Below are positions 10,662-18,631 of a stretch of DNA of 33,159 bases, piece by piece; the stretch's first letter is position 1; each line of letters starts with the position of its first letter. The DNA is from Gammaproteobacteria bacterium (lineage in GTDB: Bacteria; Pseudomonadota; Gammaproteobacteria; Steroidobacterales; Steroidobacteraceae): assembly GCA_005877965.1 (NCBI GenBank), contig VBNP01000028.1, positions 1-33,159 of the forward strand. Reading direction: 5' to 3'. The position numbers and the translations under genes are program-made. Below the pieces are notes generated by a model. It saw only the letters and a program-made list of their open reading frames with translations. It did not search any database and had not been told where the DNA came from.

Positions 10662-12297
10662 GGCGGCGCGGCGCGCCGAGCGGCGCTGCGATGCGCTGAT
10701 CATCGGCGGCGGACACAACGGGCTGGTGTGCGCCGCGTACCTGGCGGCGGCGGGGCTCAAGGTCACCGTGCTCGAGCGGCGCGCGGTGGTCGGTGGCGCC
10801 GCGGTCACCGAGGAGTTCCATCCCGGGTTTCGCAACTCGGTCGCCGCCTATACGGTCTCGCTCCTGAACCCGAAGGTCATCCGCGATCTCGATCTCGCCG
10901 GCCACGGCCTGCGCATCATCGAGCGACGCTGCGCCAACTTCCTGCCGACCGCGGACGGGCGCTACCTGCTCACCGGCGAGGGCCGCACGCAGGCGGAGGT
11001 GGCGCGCTTCTCGGCGCGCGATGCGGCACGCCTGCCCGAGTACGGCGAGCGGCTGGAGGCCATCGCGGACGTGCTGCGGGACCTGGCGCTGACCACGCCG
11101 CCGAATGCGCTCGAGGGCAGCTGGCGCGCGGCGCTGCCGGAGCTGGTGCGCGCGGCGCGCGTGGGCGGCCGCCTGCGGCGGCTCGACATGAGCTCGCGGC
11201 GCGAGCTGCTGGCGCTGTTCGCCATGTCGGCCGGCGACTACCTCGATAACTGGTTCGAGAGCGACCCGATCAAGGCGGTGTACGGCTTCGACGGCATCGT
11301 CGGCAACTACGCGAGCCCCTATTCGGCGGGTTCCGCCTACGTGCTGCTGCATCACGTGTTCGGCGAGGTGAACGGCAAGCGCGGCGTGTGGGGCCACGCC
11401 ATCGGCGGCATGGGCGCCATCACCCAGGCGATGGCGCAGGCCGCGACGGCGCGCGGCGCGCTGATCCGTGTGGCGACCGCGGTGCGCGAGGTCCTGGTCG
11501 AGGGCGATCGCGCGGTCGGGGTGCTGACCGAGTCGGGCGAGAGCCTGCGCGCGGCGGCCGTGATCTCCAATCTCAACCCGAAGCTGCTGTACCTCGAGAT
11601 GTTCGCACCTGAGGCCCTGCCGCCGGAGTTCCGCGAGCACATCAGTCACTGGCGCTGCGGCTCCGGGACCTTCCGCATGAACGTGGCGCTCACCGAACTG
11701 CCGGATTTCAGCTGTCTGCCGGGAAGGAAGCCCGCCGACCATCACACCGCGGGCATCATCATCGCGCCGACGCTCGCTTACATGGAGCGCGCCTACTTCG
11801 ATGCGCGCACCCACGGCTGGTCACGAGCGCCGATCATCGAGCTGGTGATCCCCTCGACGCTCGACGACACGCTCGCCCCCCGGGATAAGCACGTGGCGAG
11901 CCTGTTCTGCCAGCACGTGGCGCCGCAGCTGCCCGGCGGTGAGTCCTGGGACGCGCACCGCGAGGCGGTCGCGGATCTGATGATCGACACGGTGAACGCC
12001 TACGCCCCCAACTTCAAGGCGGCGGTGCTCGGCCGTCAGATCATGAGTCCGCTCGATCTGGAGCGCACCTTCGGCCTCATCGGCGGCGATATCTCGCACG
12101 GCACGCTGAGCCTCGACCAGCTGTTCTGCGCGCGCCCGATGCTCGGCTACGGCAACTACCGCGGACCGCTGCAGGGGCTGTACATGTGCGGCGCCGGCAC
12201 GCATCCGGGCGGGGGCGTGACGGGCGCCCCGGGTCACAACGCGGCGCGCGAGATCTTGAGCGATTTTCGCCGCGGGCGACTGCGGCGGGTGGCGTGA
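10654..12297 (+). CDS. FAD-dependent oxidoreductase, PYROXD2 / phytoene desaturase-like (CrtI/amine oxidase superfamily)
   Basis: ALIIGGGHNGLVCAAYLAAAGLKVTVLERRAVVGGAAVTEEFHPGFRNSVAAY dinucleotide-binding motif; C-terminal GLYMCGAGTHPGGGVTGAPGHNAAREIL. Starts 8 bp inside the preceding gene. Confidence 0.92.
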   Translation: MGEAARRAERRCDALIIGGGHNGLVCAAYLAAAGLKVTVLERRAVVGGAAVTEEFHPGFRNSVAAYTVSLLNPKVIRDLDLAGHGLRIIERRCANFLPTADGRYLLTGEGRTQAEVARFSARDAARLPEYGERLEAIADVLRDLALTTPPNALEGSWRAALPELVRAARVGGRLRRLDMSSRRELLALFAMSAGDYLDNWFESDPIKAVYGFDGIVGNYASPYSAGSAYVLLHHVFGEVNGKRGVWGHAIGGMGAITQAMAQAATARGALIRVATAVREVLVEGDRAVGVLTESGESLRAAAVISNLNPKLLYLEMFAPEALPPEFREHISHWRCGSGTFRMNVALTELPDFSCLPGRKPADHHTAGIIIAPTLAYMERAYFDARTHGWSRAPIIELVIPSTLDDTLAPRDKHVASLFCQHVAPQLPGGESWDAHREAVADLMIDTVNAYAPNFKAAVLGRQIMSPLDLERTFGLIGGDISHGTLSLDQLFCARPMLGYGNYRGPLQGLYMCGAGTHPGGGVTGAPGHNAAREILSDFRRGRLRRVA

Positions 12298-13007
12298 ACG
12301 GCCGCGGCGCCTCGGTGGCGCGCGCGTCCCGCGGGCGGGCGCGCCGGCCGCGTTTCGAGCGCCAGCTGCCGCAGCAGCGGCGCCAGGCGCTGATCGACGC
12401 CACCATCGAAAGTCTCAAGCGCTACGGTCACGCGGGACTGTCGATCCGCACCATCAGCGCCCAGGCCGGCGTGTCGGTCGGTCTCATCAATCATCACTTC
12501 CCCAACAAGAACCAACTCATCGCGGCGGCCTACCGGCACTTCAACAGCGAGCTGGTCGGCGGCCTGCAGGCGGCGGTGGCGCGTGCCGCGGATTCGCCCC
12601 GGGCACGCATGCGCGCCTTCCTCGAGGCGTCCTTCTGCCCGCCGAATCTCGACCAGGACGCGCTCGCGGTGTGGGTGGTGTTCTGGGGGCTGTACCGGCA
12701 CTCGCGCCTGATCCAGCGGGTGCAGCGTGACACCTACCGCGGCTACGTGCGCCTGTTGCGCGGCATGCTCGCCGAGCTGCTGGCGCAGGCGCGCGCGCCG
12801 CACAGCCGCCGCCCGCGAGGCGCTGCGCGCGCGGCGCGCGGCGCGGCGCGGCCGGACCTGCGCCTCGCCGCCATCGGGCTCACCGCGCTCCTGGATGGCC
12901 TGTGGCTCGAATGGTGTCTGGAGCCGGGCGCCTTCCGGCCCGCCGAGGCCGTGGCGCTGTGCGAGGCGTGGGTGGAGGATCTGTGCCGGCGCGCCAGCGG
13001 TTCCTGA
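12294..13007 (+). CDS. TetR family transcriptional regulator, BetI-like
   Basis: GTG at 12294 overlaps preceding stop; RRQALIDATIESLKRYGHAGLSIRTISAQAGVSVGLINHHFPNKNQLIAAAYRHF (TetR HTH) and BetI-like C-terminal FLEASFCPPNLDQDALAVWVVFWGLYRHS. Confidence 0.88.
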   Translation: MNGRGASVARASRGRARRPRFERQLPQQRRQALIDATIESLKRYGHAGLSIRTISAQAGVSVGLINHHFPNKNQLIAAAYRHFNSELVGGLQAAVARAADSPRARMRAFLEASFCPPNLDQDALAVWVVFWGLYRHSRLIQRVQRDTYRGYVRLLRGMLAELLAQARAPHSRRPRGAARAARGAARPDLRLAAIGLTALLDGLWLEWCLEPGAFRPAEAVALCEAWVEDLCRRASGS

Positions 13008-13125
13008 GCTGGAATAGCCGATAATTCTGGCCGCCGGGCTGAGTCATTGACTTACTGGCGGCGCTTGTAGCAGCCGATAATCGTCCCCACATCATTTTAA
13101 GGTTTTACGGCGGAGGGGGCGTTGC

Positions 13126-13232
13126 ATGGCCCGGGGCGAGCGCGGATGGTGATTGTCGGTTGCGGCTGCGGCGGTCTGTTTGCCGCCCGCGCGCTCAAGC
13201 GTACGCACATCGCCCGGCCCATCCGCTCCTGA
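13126..13232 (+). pseudogene. Remnant of a type II NADH dehydrogenase (NDH-2)-like FAD/NAD oxidoreductase gene; readable 28-codon part at 13146-13232
   Basis: 13146-13232 translates MVIVGCGCGGLFAARALKRTHIARPIRS*: GxGxxG dinucleotide motif joined to an IARPIRS segment that in NDH-2 proteins normally lies several tens of residues later. ATG 13126 with GGAGG upstream reads MARGERGW* one frame off. Confidence 0.5.
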
Positions 13233-15088
13233 TGGCCACACCGGTTCATCCTGCGCACCACCCGGGCACGCCGAGCGGCGGTCGCGAGGCCACGACGCTG
13301 CGGGGCTTTTTCGGGGTATTCCGCTACAGCCGGCGCGCGCTCGAACTGGTGTGGAGCACCAACCAGGCACTGACGCTCGCGCTCGCCCTGCTCACGCTCA
13401 TCGCCGGCATCGTGCCCGCCTCGGTCGCCTACGTCGGCGCACTGATCGTCGATGCGGTCGTGGCCGCGATCCGCGCCGGCGGCGGCGTGGCGACGCACGT
13501 CGCGCAGCTGGTGCTACTGGAAGGAGTCCTGGTGGCGGCGATCGCGGCGGCGCAACGCGGGCTGTCGCTGTGCCAGTCACTGCTGCGCGCGCAGCTCGGC
13601 CAGCGGGTCAACGTGATGATCCTCGAGAAGGCGCTCACCCTCGAGCTGCAGCACTTCGAGGACTCGGAATTCTACGACAAGCTCACGCGCGCGCGCCGCG
13701 AGGCATCCACCCGCCCGCTGAGTCTCGTCACCCGCACCTTCGGGCTGGTGCAGAACGGCATCTCGCTGGTGAGCTACGGCGTGCTGCTGGCACGGTTCTC
13801 GCCGTGGGCGGTCGCGGTACTGCTGCTGGCCGGGCTGCCGGCATTCGTCGCGGAAGCCAAGTTCTCCGGCGATGCGTTTCGGCTGTTCCGCTGGCGCTCG
13901 CCCGAGACGCGCATGCAGATCTACCTCGAGACCGTGATCGCCCGCGAGGATCACGCCAAGGAGGTCAAGCTCTACGGCCTGGGTCCGCGGCTGCTCGAGC
14001 GCTACCGCGACATTTTCCGGCGACTGTACCGGGAGGATCGGGCGCTCACCATGCGCCGCGATGCCTGGGGCTTTGCCCTGGGACTCATCGCAACCGCCGC
14101 GCTCTACGGCGCCTACGCCTGGATCGCGGTCACCGCCGTGCGCCGTGTCATCACCCTCGGCCAGATGACCATGTATGTCGCGCTGTTTCGCCAGGGTCAG
14201 GCGGCCGTGTCCGCCATGCTGGCGGCTGTCGGCGGCATGTACGAAGACAACCTGTACCTGTCGACGCTGTACGAGTACCTGGAAACCAACGTGCCGCAGC
14301 CGGCCGGCACCGCGGTGCTCGGTCCGCATCCGGAGGATGGCGTGCGCTTCGAGGACGTGAGCTTCAGCTATCCGGGAGCCGAGGAGCCGGCTCTCGAGCA
14401 CGTCACGCTGCACCTGACCCCGGGCACGAGTCTCGCCCTGGTGGGCGAGAACGGCTCGGGCAAAACCACCCTGATCAAGCTGCTGACACGCCTGTACGCA
14501 CCCACCTCGGGAAGGATCCTGCTCGACGGACAGGATCTGGCGCAGTGGGATGAGCGCGCGCTGCGCGAGCGCGTCGGCGTCATCTTCCAGGACTTTGCCC
14601 GCTATCAGATGCTGGTCGGTGAAAACGTCGGCGCCGGCGATGAGCGCTTCTTCGAGGACGAGTCGCGCTGGCGCGCGGCGGCGGACAAGGGGCGGGCGAG
14701 CGAGTTCATCGAAACCCTGCCCGCGGGCTATCGCACGCAGCTCGGCAAGTGGTTCCGCGACGGGCGCGAGCTCTCCGGCGGCCAGTGGCAGAAGATCGCG
14801 CTGTCGCGCGCCTTCATGCGCATCCGCGCGGACATCCTGGTGCTGGACGAGCCGACGGCGGCCATGGACGCGCAGGCGGAGTCCGAGGTATTCGAGCATT
14901 TCCGCCAGCTGGCGCGCGAGCGCATCACCATCCTGATCTCGCACCGTTTTTCCACCGTGCGCATGGCCGATCAGATCGCGGTGCTCAATCACGGCCGCAT
15001 CATCGAACGCGGCCGCCACGAGGAGCTGATGAAGCTCAACGGGCGCTACGCGCAGCTGTTCACGCTGCAGGCGCGTGGATACCGCTGA
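13232..15088 (+). CDS. ABC transporter, fused permease/ATP-binding exporter half-transporter
   Basis: Multiple TM helices then Walker A GENGSGKTTLIK, signature LSGGQWQKIALSRAF, Walker B ILVLDEPTAAMD, H-loop ISHRFSTVRMAD. ATG 13232 overlaps TGA of the upstream mini-ORF. Confidence 0.92.
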   Translation: MATPVHPAHHPGTPSGGREATTLRGFFGVFRYSRRALELVWSTNQALTLALALLTLIAGIVPASVAYVGALIVDAVVAAIRAGGGVATHVAQLVLLEGVLVAAIAAAQRGLSLCQSLLRAQLGQRVNVMILEKALTLELQHFEDSEFYDKLTRARREASTRPLSLVTRTFGLVQNGISLVSYGVLLARFSPWAVAVLLLAGLPAFVAEAKFSGDAFRLFRWRSPETRMQIYLETVIAREDHAKEVKLYGLGPRLLERYRDIFRRLYREDRALTMRRDAWGFALGLIATAALYGAYAWIAVTAVRRVITLGQMTMYVALFRQGQAAVSAMLAAVGGMYEDNLYLSTLYEYLETNVPQPAGTAVLGPHPEDGVRFEDVSFSYPGAEEPALEHVTLHLTPGTSLALVGENGSGKTTLIKLLTRLYAPTSGRILLDGQDLAQWDERALRERVGVIFQDFARYQMLVGENVGAGDERFFEDESRWRAAADKGRASEFIETLPAGYRTQLGKWFRDGRELSGGQWQKIALSRAFMRIRADILVLDEPTAAMDAQAESEVFEHFRQLARERITILISHRFSTVRMADQIAVLNHGRIIERGRHEELMKLNGRYAQLFTLQARGYR

Positions 15089-15092
15089 CGGA

Positions 15093-15122
15093 CTGCGCCG
15101 CAGCGCCCGCCCCGCGGTGCAG
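15093..15122. terminator. Hairpin between convergent ABC transporter and DUF6491 genes
   Basis: CTGCGCCGC - 12-nt loop - GCGGTGCAG, 9-bp stem with one G.U wobble; no U-tract. Confidence 0.4.
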
Positions 15123-15130
15123 CCGGCGCG

Positions 15131-15571
15131 TTACGGGCCCGCCCGGGCCTTGCGGGACTGCGCCTCGAGGCGCAGATCCGCCTGCATGCGCCGGTAATCG
15201 ACCCTGCGGATCTCCTCGATCGGGCAGCGCCACTGACCGGTGGTCACGGAATCGAAGCGCGAATAGACCGCGCCGCCTGTGGAGGTCAGTCCGATGCGGG
15301 TCGCGAACTGCAGGTTATCGCACGGCGGCCCCACCTTGAGGAGGTAGGCGTCGCTGACTCCCGTAAACACGACCAGCTCGTCGCGGCCGATCGGCTGCCA
15401 GCCGTCGTAGCGCCCGAGCCACGTAAAGCGATCGATCGGCTCGCCGGAGTAGGCGGTGAAGCGATCGCGCTCTTCCTGCTGGCTCTGGTGCAGGGGGATG
15501 CCGCTCGCACAGCCGGCAAGCAGGGCGAGCGCCGCGGATACTCCCGCAAGTCCCGAGTGCTTGTGCAACAT
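15131..15571 (-). CDS. DUF6491-type lipoprotein
   Basis: 146 aa with lipobox (ALALLAGCASG); RFTWLGRYDGWQPIGRDELVVFTGVSDAYLLKVGPPCDNLQFATRIGLTST; AAGGAGG-type RBS at the start. Family name from recall. Confidence 0.8.
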   Translation of the reverse strand: MLHKHSGLAGVSAALALLAGCASGIPLHQSQQEERDRFTAYSGEPIDRFTWLGRYDGWQPIGRDELVVFTGVSDAYLLKVGPPCDNLQFATRIGLTSTGGAVYSRFDSVTTGQWRCPIEEIRRVDYRRMQADLRLEAQSRKARAGP

Positions 15572-15584
15572 GCGATCCTCCTTA

Positions 15585-15605
15585 GGGTGAAAGTTAGTTT
15601 CATCC
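15585..15605. promoter_or_regulatory. Inverted repeat upstream of the DUF6491 lipoprotein RBS
   Basis: GGGTGAAAGTTAGTTTCATCC: 8-nt arms with one G/T mismatch around GTTAG, a few nt upstream of the RBS. Confidence 0.4.
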
Positions 15606-15676
15606 TGCGCTGTCTCCGACCCACGCCCCGCTCGGAAGTTCCATTGAATGTCCGTGTTCCCCCTGTTCCCCGAGTG

Positions 15677-18631
15677 TCAACCGGCCGCGGCGTGCGGCGT
15701 TGCGCCGTCCGGGTCCGTGCCCGGCGCATCGCAGCCGCAGGTGAGCAGCGCCACCGGGAACTCGGCCAGGGCGTGCGCGGCCAACACGCCTGCGCTCTCG
15801 CCCTGCCTCACCGGCGAGAGCTGCGCGCCGTCGAGGACGTTGCGGAACGATGCCCGCGAGCGCTCCTCGCGCGGCAGCTCGATGAGCGTCTCGCCCCACA
15901 CGGCTTCCCCGAGGGGCAGTGCGCCCTCGTCACCGAGCAGGCGCCGGTACAGGCGCGGCGCAATGACCACGAGGGACTGCTGCCGGAAGCGGCGCGCGAA
16001 GGCGCACACGTGCTGTGCCTGGCTGCCGCGCACGCGCAGCCGCCGGTAGTCGCCGTCGCGAAACAGTTGCGGGTGCGCGCGCCGCAGCTGCAGGGTCTTC
16101 CAGGTGAGCAGCAGCTTAGCTCGCCCGTCCTGCAGGCGCTGCGCGAGCGCGCGCGGCGAGGCGCCGGCGTCGGCGTGGTGCAGCTCGGCGAGCAGGGCGC
16201 GCCGGCAGCGGTAATCGACCGCGCGCCGATTGTCAGGATCGACCAGCGAGAAATCCCAGAGCTCGTTCCCCTGGTAGATGTCCGGCACCCCCGGTGCGGT
16301 CAGCTTGCACAGCGTCTGCGACAGGCCGTTCAGCAGCCCGAAGCGCGCGACGCGCTGCTGGAACTCGAGAAAGTCGCCGAGAAACAGGTTGTTGTCACGC
16401 GGCTCCAGCACGCTGCGCACGAACTGCAGCAGCGCCTCTTCGTAGGGCGCGTCCGTCTCGGTCCAGCTGGTGCGCAGCTTCGCCTCGCGCGCCGCCTTGA
16501 TCATGTAGGCCTCGATGCGCTCGCGATAGGCGGCGGCAGCCGCCGGGTCCGGCTCGGTAAGCGGCCAGGTACCCACCAGGGTCTGATAGAAGTGGTATTC
16601 GTCGTTACGCGAGGGGGCCTGCCGCCCGTCGACTTCGCGCGTGCGCGAGCGGTTGATGCGGCTCCAGCGCCGCACGGCGTCGCGCCACGGCGTGCTCATT
16701 TCCGAGAGGACGTTGAGCCGCGCGCGCACGTCCTCGGAGCGCTTGGTGTCGTGGGTGGAGGTGGCGAGCATCTCGTGCGGCCAGTGCCGGACGCGGTACT
16801 CCGCGTCCGCATGAAACGCGCGTACGCCGCCGCCGTAATTGCCGGGCTCGCCGCCGACCTCGTTGAGCGACAGCAGGCGGTTGAAGCGATACAGCGCGGT
16901 GTCCTCGATTCCCTTGGCGGTGATCGGCGCGGTGATCTGCTGGAACTTCATGGCGAAAGCGCGCATGCGCCGCCGCAATTCATCGGTCGGCGCCGGCAGC
17001 TCCAGCAGCAGCGCCGCACGCACGAAATCGAACACCGACGCCTCGGTCGCGGCGTGGCGCCGCCGCGCGCTGGCGATTGCCCATTCGATGTAGCGCCGGT
17101 CGCTGTCGGCAACCGTTGCCGCCACGTAAGTCCGGTATACCGGGAAACAGGCGATGACTTCCGCGAGCGCGGTCCGCAGGCCGTTGTAGGTGAAGTCGCG
17201 CGTGCGCCGGTCGGCACGCGCGATCCGCGCCAGCTGGTTGGTGGCGACGTTCAGCTCCGAGGCCAGCGAGCGGCGCAGCACCAGCTGCTGGCACTCGTAC
17301 GCCACGTCCCGCCACTCGAGCGGCTCGTCGATGACTGCGCGGTACACGCGGTCCATGCGCGCGCGGGTGGCGGAATCCACCAGCATGCGGTTGACCACGT
17401 TGGCGAAGTGGTAACCGGTCTCGCCGTGCACCGGCCAGTCCGCCGGCAGGTGCTCGAATGAGGCGGTGATCTTCTCGACCACCAGGTACAGCGCCCGCGC
17501 GCCGCGCCGGCCGGTGACGGCGGCGATGCGCTCCTGCAGGCGGCGAAAATACCCGGCCGGGTCGTACAGCCCGTCCGCGTGATCGATGCGCAGGCCGTCG
17601 ATCATGCCGGCGGCGATCAGCTGCAGCACCAGGCGGTGCGTGACCTCGAAGACCGCGTCGTTGTCGACCCGCAACGCCGCCAGATCGTTCACATCGAAGA
17701 ACCGCCGGTAGTTGATGTCTTGGGCCGCGACGCGCCAGTAGGCGAGGTGATAGGCCTGCAGTTCGAGCAGCTCGTGCAGCGCATCGAAGCTCGCCGGTTC
17801 CGCCGCCGGGCCGCCGAAGCTGCGCACCGCCGCTTCGATCGCGGCGGCGACCTGCGGGTTGCCGGCCGCCAGCACCGCCAGGCGCTGCTTGTGCAGCTGC
17901 TTCTCCCGGTTGCGCTCGGCCACCTGTTCGGGCATGAGCGCCTGGCGGTCCGGCAGCGCCGCCAGCGAGCGCCTGATATTCTCGAGCTCGGTGTTGGAGA
18001 CCAGCGCCGCCACGCGATCGAGGATCCGCGGGTAGGTGCGCGGATCGAGCGGCAGGCGGTGCCACTGGTAGTACACGGCGAAGGAGCCCGAGTGCGGTTC
18101 GAAGCGCAGCTCGAGCTCGCCGCGCTCGAGCACCGTGCCGTAGGGACCGGCCAGCACCGGCACCAGCACCTTGTGAGCGCGCTCCGGATTGGAGGGCGCC
18201 CAGTCGATGTCGAAGAACGCCGCGTAGCTGGATGCCTCGCCGTTCTCCAGCACGTCCATCCACCAGGCGTTGTCGGCGCCCAGGATGCCGACATGATTCG
18301 GCACGATGTCGACGATGTGACCCATGCCGTGCGCGCGCAACGCCGCGACGAACAGCTCGAAGTCATCGCGCTGACCGATCTCCGGGTTGAAGGAGTTGTG
18401 GTCGACCACGTCGTAGCCGTGCGTGCTGCCCGCGCGGGCGCGGAAATACGGCGAGCAGTACACGTGGCTGATTCCGAGCGCCGCCAGATACGGAACGATC
18501 GCCGTCGCGTCGCGGAAGGTGAAGCCGGCGTTGAGCTGCACCCGGTAGGTGGCGCGCGGAACGAGGACTTCGGGCGCGTCGCTGAGGCCCGCGCGCCGGC
18601 GCGCCGGGCCGCGCCGCTCAGCGCGATTCAC
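15677..18631 (-). CDS. treY: Maltooligosyl trehalose synthase
   Basis: GH13 motifs: ATYRVQLNAGFTFRDATAIVPYLAALGISHVYCSPYFRARAGSTHGYDVVDHNSFNPEIG, GLRIDHADGLYDP, VPDIYQGNELWDFSLVDPDNRR. GTG at 18631 chosen (14-bp overlap with treZ); the longer ORF to 18703 is less likely. Confidence 0.93.
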   Translation of the reverse strand: MNRAERRGPARRRAGLSDAPEVLVPRATYRVQLNAGFTFRDATAIVPYLAALGISHVYCSPYFRARAGSTHGYDVVDHNSFNPEIGQRDDFELFVAALRAHGMGHIVDIVPNHVGILGADNAWWMDVLENGEASSYAAFFDIDWAPSNPERAHKVLVPVLAGPYGTVLERGELELRFEPHSGSFAVYYQWHRLPLDPRTYPRILDRVAALVSNTELENIRRSLAALPDRQALMPEQVAERNREKQLHKQRLAVLAAGNPQVAAAIEAAVRSFGGPAAEPASFDALHELLELQAYHLAYWRVAAQDINYRRFFDVNDLAALRVDNDAVFEVTHRLVLQLIAAGMIDGLRIDHADGLYDPAGYFRRLQERIAAVTGRRGARALYLVVEKITASFEHLPADWPVHGETGYHFANVVNRMLVDSATRARMDRVYRAVIDEPLEWRDVAYECQQLVLRRSLASELNVATNQLARIARADRRTRDFTYNGLRTALAEVIACFPVYRTYVAATVADSDRRYIEWAIASARRRHAATEASVFDFVRAALLLELPAPTDELRRRMRAFAMKFQQITAPITAKGIEDTALYRFNRLLSLNEVGGEPGNYGGGVRAFHADAEYRVRHWPHEMLATSTHDTKRSEDVRARLNVLSEMSTPWRDAVRRWSRINRSRTREVDGRQAPSRNDEYHFYQTLVGTWPLTEPDPAAAAAYRERIEAYMIKAAREAKLRTSWTETDAPYEEALLQFVRSVLEPRDNNLFLGDFLEFQQRVARFGLLNGLSQTLCKLTAPGVPDIYQGNELWDFSLVDPDNRRAVDYRCRRALLAELHHADAGASPRALAQRLQDGRAKLLLTWKTLQLRRAHPQLFRDGDYRRLRVRGSQAQHVCAFARRFRQQSLVVIAPRLYRRLLGDEGALPLGEAVWGETLIELPREERSRASFRNVLDGAQLSPVRQGESAGVLAAHALAEFPVALLTCGCDAPGTDPDGATPHAAAG

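Noticed and set aside
13017-13081. Direct repeat GCCGATAAT at 13017-13025 and 13073-13081
   Set aside because: Only two 9-bp copies, no further units or symmetry; not enough to call a repeat or operator.
13146-13232. 28-aa Cys/Gly-containing peptide as a RiPP/microcin precursor exported by the adjacent ABC transporter
   Set aside because: Sequence matches a Rossmann GxGxxG N-terminus and NDH-2-like tail, no GG-leader cleavage pattern, no modification enzymes nearby; relic explanation is simpler.
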